Below, piece after piece: positions 60,401-64,000 of a stretch of 64,000 nt of DNA (position 1 is its first letter; every line of letters begins with the position of its first letter). The DNA is from Tamarix chinensis (taxonomy: Eukaryota; Streptophyta; Magnoliopsida; Caryophyllales; Tamaricaceae): positions 53,446,707 to 53,510,706 of the forward strand of contig CM060174.1 in the NCBI GenBank assembly GCA_030549775.1. Reading direction: 5' to 3'. The notes below the pieces were generated by a model. The model had not been told where the DNA came from and did no database searches. It worked only from the letters and a program-made list of their open reading frames with translations. A program made the translations under genes and the position numbers.

Positions 60401-63121
60401 CTTGTTTTAATTGTTAAGCAAGACAATGTTAGATCTTTGGAAAAGATTGAGTCATCCAATTGAGGATTTTATTTTGTCCCAGTGGTATGTTATTTTCCCT
60501 TTTAGTTTTCTTGTTCGAAATTTTATGAATTTTGGTATAATACCTGAGTCAAGATTCTGATTTTTAAGGTCTTAAAAGTTTAAGTTTTCACAAAGTTGAA
60601 AATCCTATTTTTGAGTGGATTTAGCCCGCATCAAATAAGTAATTCTTGCACATAAAATATTAGCATGTGTTCCTACAAGAAAAGTGAAGCCTTTTATCAG
60701 ATTATACATGTTGGTAAGAAGAAATACAGTTGTATGCATGATTTATATGTTTAAATGACATAAGTTGAGAAAAAGAGCATGAAAATGGAGGAAATAAGCT
60801 ATGATAATGTTATGGTACGAAATGCTTGATAATCAGGTTAGAAATATATTGGTTGATATTGATACATGTTCTAAGGTGAGTAGAAATAATTTTTATGCAA
60901 GAATCTGCATGGAATTTGTGAATTGATACTATGCTAGGGTAAATCGATCGACTGGTTCCTATAACAGTCGACTGGTTGTCCTAACCCATCGACTTGTTCG
61001 CCTGCAGAGACTTTAGTCTTGCTCTCTGCTTAAATCCATCGATTGGTTTGACAAAATCACGGGTATTCCCAAGACGACGCGTCAAGAAAGGAGGAATGTT
61101 GATAGAATTAGACCTCTAATTAATGCTTTGGTACAAAATCAAAGGACAATCATAAGAAAAAGGCATAGAAGAACCATTGAAGAATTTGAGTGACGACAAG
61201 ATACCTTAGAAACAAGAAACCAGTTTCAGTATTTTGAGGGGTATTTTGGGGAGTAAACGTGGTGCACTTTTACAACCATAATAGGAGTGTTAAGTTATGG
61301 AGCCCTTCATTAGATCCTACCATGGTCTTATTTGGGTCAATAGGTCCTAAATCCTGCTCCCCCACAAAAACGGTACACTCTCATTTTTTCTCCTACACTC
61401 TCCTTACTCATGTTATCTCTATCGTTATGTTGTGACTCTCATGCCCATGACGACACCTCACTCTCTACCGGGCCCTCAGCACACTCTCAACACCTATCTA
61501 TCCCTCAATACTCACCAATGAAAGTCTAATTTTCCTAACACACTACTCTTACTCAATTGTAATTTAAGTAACAACAATAGTTATTTAAACAATTGAATAT
61601 GGAAGCTGTCATCTCTTTCATTAAACTAGGATATTTTCTGAAATCTTCATAAAGAAGGAGACAAATAAGCAAGCATCAAGCTTTTAGAAGTGCAGGTACA
61701 GGGTCCTAATGGGGTCCCCTTTCACTGTTGATTAAAGCAGATTCTATACCAAGGATAACTACTTCAAACGCCACCTAAATGACCTACTCAATGTTACGGT
61801 TTGAAAAGATAACAATAAACATTAATCAAGCTTAACGCACAAAATACATCTAACAAAGATGGGACCAAGCTTTAAACATTATACAACAGATCTAACAGAG
61901 TTTATCTCTTCAATTCACAAGAATGTAGATGAACAGATACTGATCCTCATATTAGAATCAAGACCAAGGCATTCCCTGCAACCAGCCATTAATTACATTT
62001 CATTTCATCAAAAAAGAAAAGAAAAGAAAAAAGAAGAAGAAGAAGATGTCATGTCACCATAAGGTGCATTTGGACCCAGCACACAAACACTTTTTTATCT
62101 GCCCCACCGATGAAATTGACATTGAATTCAAAGTTGAGACTGGCACTACATAGCATCTAGTCAGACAGAAAACCAGTCAGGATGGAAGACTGAGTTGGAA
62201 CAGCAAAAATATGTTAATGGAGGTTTCTAACAAAAATCAATGAGCATGGCTAAACACTATTGTTCTCGTAAATCCAAGTATCAATTTCTGTTATGTATCC
62301 ATCCAAAGGGTAAATGCACGTAACACAATTAAGGAGATATCCCATGAGCGTGGGACCAAGCATCCAATGAGCAAAGTTGGCTTGGTAGCACTGGGAGCTA
62401 AATTAAATTAGCTGAGCAGTGTAGCTATACATGTACAATAAGTTGGAATCTAACCGAGTAAAAGCAATTACGTTTTGGACAATGCATCAAAGATGTTCTG
62501 TGCCTCGGCTGTTACACCAACGCCCATCCGCTCCGCTTCCATCTCCGCTTGCCTGCAATTAGCAATATTCCCAAATCAAATTTAAAAAGTCAGTCAAAGA
62601 CTCAAAGGAGCACGGAATAAATCCAAATGACATAAAAGAAAATTGACAATCATCTTCCACCAGCGCCTATGGAGCAGGAGCAAAAAGGAATCAGCTACCT
62701 CATCGCAGAATCTTCCCTAGCTTGAAGACTATTCAGATCAAGATAACAATTTTTCGTATCAAGAGGATCGTCAGCTTGACCCAACAAGGTGAACTCTTTA
62801 ATGTAATTAGCCTTCAATATCCTTATATTTCTTCGGGGTCCGGATTTCAGACCCTCTTGTAGATACAAACACGCGTTAAGGAATTAACTTAAAGAAGCAA
62901 TAACAGGAGTTTAAATTACAGCCAGAAAAAATAACCTGGGATTCAATCAAATTATACAAAAGAAATCAGATAGGTAAAGCAATTAAAAGGATATGAAGGA
63001 CTAGGATGTTGGACGGACGGTCGAAAGTTATTACTTGGCCTTCGAACTCGTCTCCCAGAGTGGTCTTGATGGACAACACGCACCCGATTGCGATTTCTTC
63101 ACCGCTTGCATCCATCGACAT
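48369..63121 (-). CDS. LSM12: LSM12-like RNA-associated protein gene, five exons (whole gene span)
   Basis: Coding exons are 62995-63121, 62699-62858, 62472-62552, 48508-48631 and 48369-48416 (127+160+81+124+48 = 540 nt, 179 residues plus TGA). The product has an N-terminal LSm domain (about residues 9-72, including TLGDEFEGQVITFDRPSNIL) and a C-terminal AD domain (about 85-170, including LPVRWDKTVIVVMDQVRVCS). This order and length are those of the eukaryotic LSM12 family, whose members are linked to RNA binding, mRNA regulation and ataxin-2-type complexes; the plant role is inferred. All junctions keep frame; four introns are GT-AG and one is AT-AC. The first ATG (63119-63121, A at -3) and an in-frame ATG two codons later (63113-63115) are both possible starts; I chose the first. 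No lesion is visible, so the gene looks intact. Intron 3 is 13.8 kb. A poly(A) signal and core promoter were not identified with confidence. Confidence 0.93.
48508..48631 (-). CDS. LSM12: LSM12-like exon 4 (core of AD domain)
   Basis: This exon encodes the last base of codon 123 and residues 124-164, from LPVRWDKTVIVVMDQVRVCS through SPYLSDCVSGGTAAANNRVR to KV. It begins after a TTAG acceptor and ends AAAGTG|gtaagac. The residues are the most family-diagnostic part of the AD domain. Intron 4 (48417-48507) is 91 bp and ends CTCCGCCAG. Confidence 0.92.
50482..50507 (+). repeat. GA microsatellite followed by a G tract
   Basis: About nine GA copies and then seven to eight G, within intron 3 of the LSM12-like gene. 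Confidence 0.9.
50936..51128 (+). repeat. 97-bp direct tandem duplication, two copies
   Basis: CACATCTTATGTTAATCGAA and AGACATCTTAGGTTGATCGA begin the two copies. Both continue with GAGCATCGAGA, CATTTTCATTGTTT and CATTAGGACTC. The copies differ at about 15 positions. Confidence 0.8.
51200..52150 (+). other. Probable LTR relic of an unassigned retroelement
   Basis: Near 52065 the plus strand reads ACAATCTCCATGGAATTGAC and then CCCTA. This phrase is common near the end of long plant LTRs. Preceding AT-rich sequence with AAATTGATTATTAATTTAAT runs fits an LTR body. The limits are not determined and no coding sequence was found beside it. Confidence 0.35.
52640..52700 (-). other. Possible 3' end of a gypsy pol with polypurine tract
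   Basis: The minus strand reads CTTGAGGGCAAGCTTGATGT and then AGGAGGGGTGTAATG. A short acidic C terminus followed by a purine tract of this kind ends many plant gypsy pol genes. The 1.2 kb above it (to 53900) did not translate into recognisable pol domains, so this is weak. Confidence 0.3.
54265..57968 (+). mobile_element. Family-A element A8, about 3.7 kb, within LSM12 intron 3
   Basis: It starts TATAATACCCCAC (TG decayed to TA) and ends AAGTGTTACA. Near 57484-57500 it carries CAGTACGTAGCATACTGACT, the complement of the CTACGTACT box, and near 57530-57550 CAATCCCACGAGGAGGGGAC, the complement of the CTCGTGGGA box. Orientation is thus opposite to A4-A6 and antisense to the host gene. It also carries many CAATCGACTGG-type motifs and a hAT MITE at 56596-56857. 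No convincing target duplication was found. Confidence 0.68.
56596..56857. mobile_element. hAT-type MITE, 262 bp
   Basis: Termini are TATGGCTGTAAATAAGT and, in complement, TAGGATTGTAAATGAGT. The flanking octamers are TGGTGCGC (56588-56595) and TGATGCAC (56858-56865), six of eight identical with both differences G-to-A. The interior has ACGAACGAG(C/T)C repeats. An 8-bp duplication and a TA(G)GG start suit the hAT superfamily. It lies inside A8 and has no coding capacity. Confidence 0.72.
57969..59470. other. Intronic sequence between A8 and A9
   Basis: 58010-58440 is unusually rich in GGTGG/GATTGG on the plus strand; the complementary open frame at 58119-58463 has low-complexity Thr/Leu/Pro composition and no recognisable domain. 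58730-58800 shares the ACTAACTAGCATAGGCTAAA phrase with 38068. No gene is recognised. Confidence 0.5.
59471..61085 (+). mobile_element. Truncated family-A element A9 within LSM12 intron 3
   Basis: It starts TGTAATACCCAAAATTTTTG at 59471, the complement of the sense start of A4-A6. TATAAATA lies at 60256-60263, 785 bp in, followed by a pyrimidine-rich leader. It shares the CAATCGACTGG-type motifs with A8. The other terminus is missing; similarity ends near 61085. Orientation is antisense to the host gene. Confidence 0.62.
60256..60263 (+). promoter_or_regulatory. TATA box of A9
   Basis: TATAAATA, at the same place relative to the sense start as the boxes in A4, A5 and A6. If active it would drive transcription through intron 3 antisense to the LSM12-like gene and toward its exons 1-3. 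Confidence 0.5.
61086..62471. other. Promoter-proximal part of LSM12 intron 3
   Basis: No transposon terminus, repeat or gene recognised. An A/G-rich tract lies at 62010-62047. Confidence 0.5.
62472..62552 (-). CDS. LSM12: LSM12-like exon 3 (start of AD domain)
   Basis: This exon encodes the last base of codon 96, then residues 97-122 (QAEMEAERMGVGVTAEAQNI, FDALSK) and two bases of codon 123. The donor is AC|gtaatt. Read-through into the intron gives ACG TAA, a stop immediately after residue 123, so any transcript ending or retained here would encode the LSm domain with only the first part of the AD domain. Confidence 0.92.
62699..62858 (-). CDS. LSM12: LSM12-like exon 2 (end of LSm domain, start of linker)
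   Basis: This exon encodes residues 43(part)-95 and two bases of codon 96. The Sm2-like segment NIRILKANYIKEFTLLGQAD closes the LSm fold, and CYLDLNSLQAREDSAM starts the helical link to the AD domain. It ends AG before gtagct, a normal GT donor. Intron 2 (62553-62698) is 146 bp and ends TTGCAG. Confidence 0.92.
62859..62994 (-). other. Intron 1 of the LSM12-like gene: U12-type AT-AC intron
   Basis: This 136-bp intron starts ATATCCTTTT, matching the U12 AT-AC donor ATATCCTT. It ends GTATCTAC, an AC acceptor. TTCCTTAAC, the consensus U12 branch-site sequence, lies 17 nt before the 3' end counted from the likely branch A. Splicing at these sites joins codon CAA and gives the uninterrupted run NILVLQEGLKSGPRRN. 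No GT donor in the region gives a frame-preserving alternative with the same protein. The branch-to-acceptor distance is slightly long for the class. Confidence 0.88.
62995..63121 (-). CDS. LSM12: LSM12-like exon 1 (start codon, most of LSm domain)
   Basis: This exon encodes residues 1-42 plus the first base of codon 43. It begins MSMDASGEEIAIGCVLSIKT and runs through the Sm1-like part of the LSm fold (DEFEGQV). It ends CTT C, followed directly by ATATCCTTTT, a U12-type donor rather than GT. If the exon were read on, translation would stop after 13 further codons, so splicing here is required. Family similarity is recognised from memory of the LSM12 N terminus, not from a search. Confidence 0.92.
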
Positions 63122-64000
63122 TGTTAATTTGGTACAGCGCTCTACTTTGCAGTCCTAAATGCCACTGCATGTAAGCAGCCCCAGAGCCCCATTATATTAG
63201 CAGCGGACAACAAAGTAAAGCCCCCAGAGACTGACCCGACATCCGACCCGCATGAGGTGACCTCGTCCTATAAAATTTGGAAAAAATTATTCATTTAAAC
63301 TAGCAGCTGATGTATAAAAAACTATTTTCGTTCTGTGGAAAACTTTTTCTACCTAAATTACCCTTACTCAATTTATCTCTCTGTCTCTCTCATCATCGCA
63401 GCATCATCTCACCAAAGGTACTTTTTTATTTGTTAAACCGTATCAATGAGAAGGAATTTATCAACCAGCGACGGTGGGGAGAAAAAGGAAGCGGCCACTA
63501 GGCAACCGGGAGTAGGTGGATCGGATTGGCGTTGAGGGGGAGCGGCAAAACACACCTTTGGTGAGAGGGTAGGATCGACAGAATGTAGGGTTATTTATAA
63601 ATGGGTCCGGATAAATAATTTTGCTTGGATCGACCGATTATTTTAAGTTTCGACTGAATTGGTATTTCAGTCTTCTAGCCGAATTTTGTTTCCAAAGTAA
63701 AAAAGAAATCTATCATTAACCAATTCCGATTTAATTATATCTTTGGATCTGACCTAAAATTTTATTAATATTTTATCCAAAAATAATTTTTTTAATATAA
63801 AAAATATATAATTAATTGATTTTGGTCCTAGCCAATCCTAGATTGGTAATTCTAGGCCAGTCCTAGCCCGATCTTCAGTCCAAACTTCAAAAAATTTCGA
63901 TTGTTAATTGAGTTCTAGTCCAGTCTAGGTCCATCCGGTCTAATAGGATCGATCGAATGTGTCAATACGGAGGGAGGGGATCGGCAAAATATGCAGTTGG
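63122..64000. other. Upstream flank of the LSM12-like gene
   Basis: The first 130 bases upstream of the ATG are GC-richer than the surroundings and must hold the 5' UTR. A TAATATAAT run (complement of 63191-63199) is the nearest TATA-like element, about 70 bases from the ATG, and is unproven. On the plus strand 63360-63418 ends AAAG|GTACTTTT after a TC-rich run, which could be a 5' UTR exon of a divergent gene, but nothing downstream supports it. Confidence 0.4.
63587..63952. mobile_element. Probable hAT-like MITE near the window end
   Basis: It is flanked by CAGAATGT (63579-63586) and TCGAATGT (63953-63960), six of eight identical. The left end reads AGGGTTATTTATAAATGGGT then CCGG; the right end in complement has ATTAGACCGGATGGACC. 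The interior repeats TCCTAG(C/A)C(C/A)-type words (63825-63880). The termini are only loosely inverted, so this is tentative. Confidence 0.38.

Larger units (their letters stand above)
48632..62471 (-). other. Intron 3 of the LSM12-like gene, 13,840 bp
   Basis: The donor gtaatt is at 62466-62471 and the acceptor TATGCTTAG at 48632-48640. The junction is phase 2 and rebuilds codon ACG (Thr123), followed by LPVRWDK in the next exon. The intron holds family-A elements A8 (54265-57968) and A9 (59471 to about 61085), a hAT MITE, a possible LTR of a separate retroelement near 51.2-52.15 kb, a possible gypsy 3' end near 52.6-52.7 kb, a 97-bp tandem duplication and a GA array. The stretches 48.64-50.4, 58.0-59.4 and 61.1-62.4 kb showed no recognisable gene. 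Confidence 0.85.

Overview
This is a nuclear window from a flowering plant. It is AT-rich and about three quarters transposable elements. The evidence is Ty3/gypsy gag-pol relics with plant-type motifs, an initiator-tRNA-Met primer site, a plant L1-type LINE with RRM and zf-RVT domains, hAT MITEs, and one host gene whose product reads as an LSM12-like protein. I cannot place the species. No bacterial, organellar or viral block was recognised.

The host gene is on the minus strand, 63121 down to 48369. It has five exons that join into a clean 540-nt reading frame (179 residues plus stop). The N-terminal LSm domain is in exons 1-2 and the C-terminal AD domain in exons 3-5. Intron 1 has the hallmarks of a minor-spliceosome AT-AC (U12) intron. 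Intron 3 is 13,840 bp and full of transposons. The 3' exons are therefore 14 kb from the rest and look like an unrelated fragment unless joined.

Layout: 1-8200 is a minus-strand Ty3/gypsy element (G1, 960-8200), interrupted by two insertions (1562-3326 and 4889-5193) and sitting in an older repeat. 9380-32345 is a nested stack. Three intact solo-LTR-like elements of about 5 kb (A4 10362-15668, A5 18589-23841, A6 24803-29829) lie inside an older relative (A3) and inside a plus-strand gypsy element (G2, LTRs and gag split by A5 and A6). 32346-39000 is low-information AT-rich sequence. 39060-44540 is a decayed minus-strand LINE. 45048-47233 is another family member (A7). 48369-63121 is the host gene, whose intron 3 contains A8 (54265-57968, itself carrying a hAT MITE) and A9 (59471 to about 61085). 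63122-64000 is the gene's upstream flank with a probable MITE.

The dominant repeat, called family A here, has termini close to TGTAACACCCC...GGGGTATTACA and 5-bp target duplications. It has a conserved TATAAATA box 0.8-1.0 kb inside one end, a GC-rich leader after it, and in the three largest copies long AAT/AGT/GAT arrays. A 17-bp stub of this family, flanked by a perfect 5-bp duplication, sits inside the LINE reverse transcriptase.

All calls come from reading the sequence. No similarity search, RNA or structure prediction was available. Domain boundaries in decayed elements are approximate.
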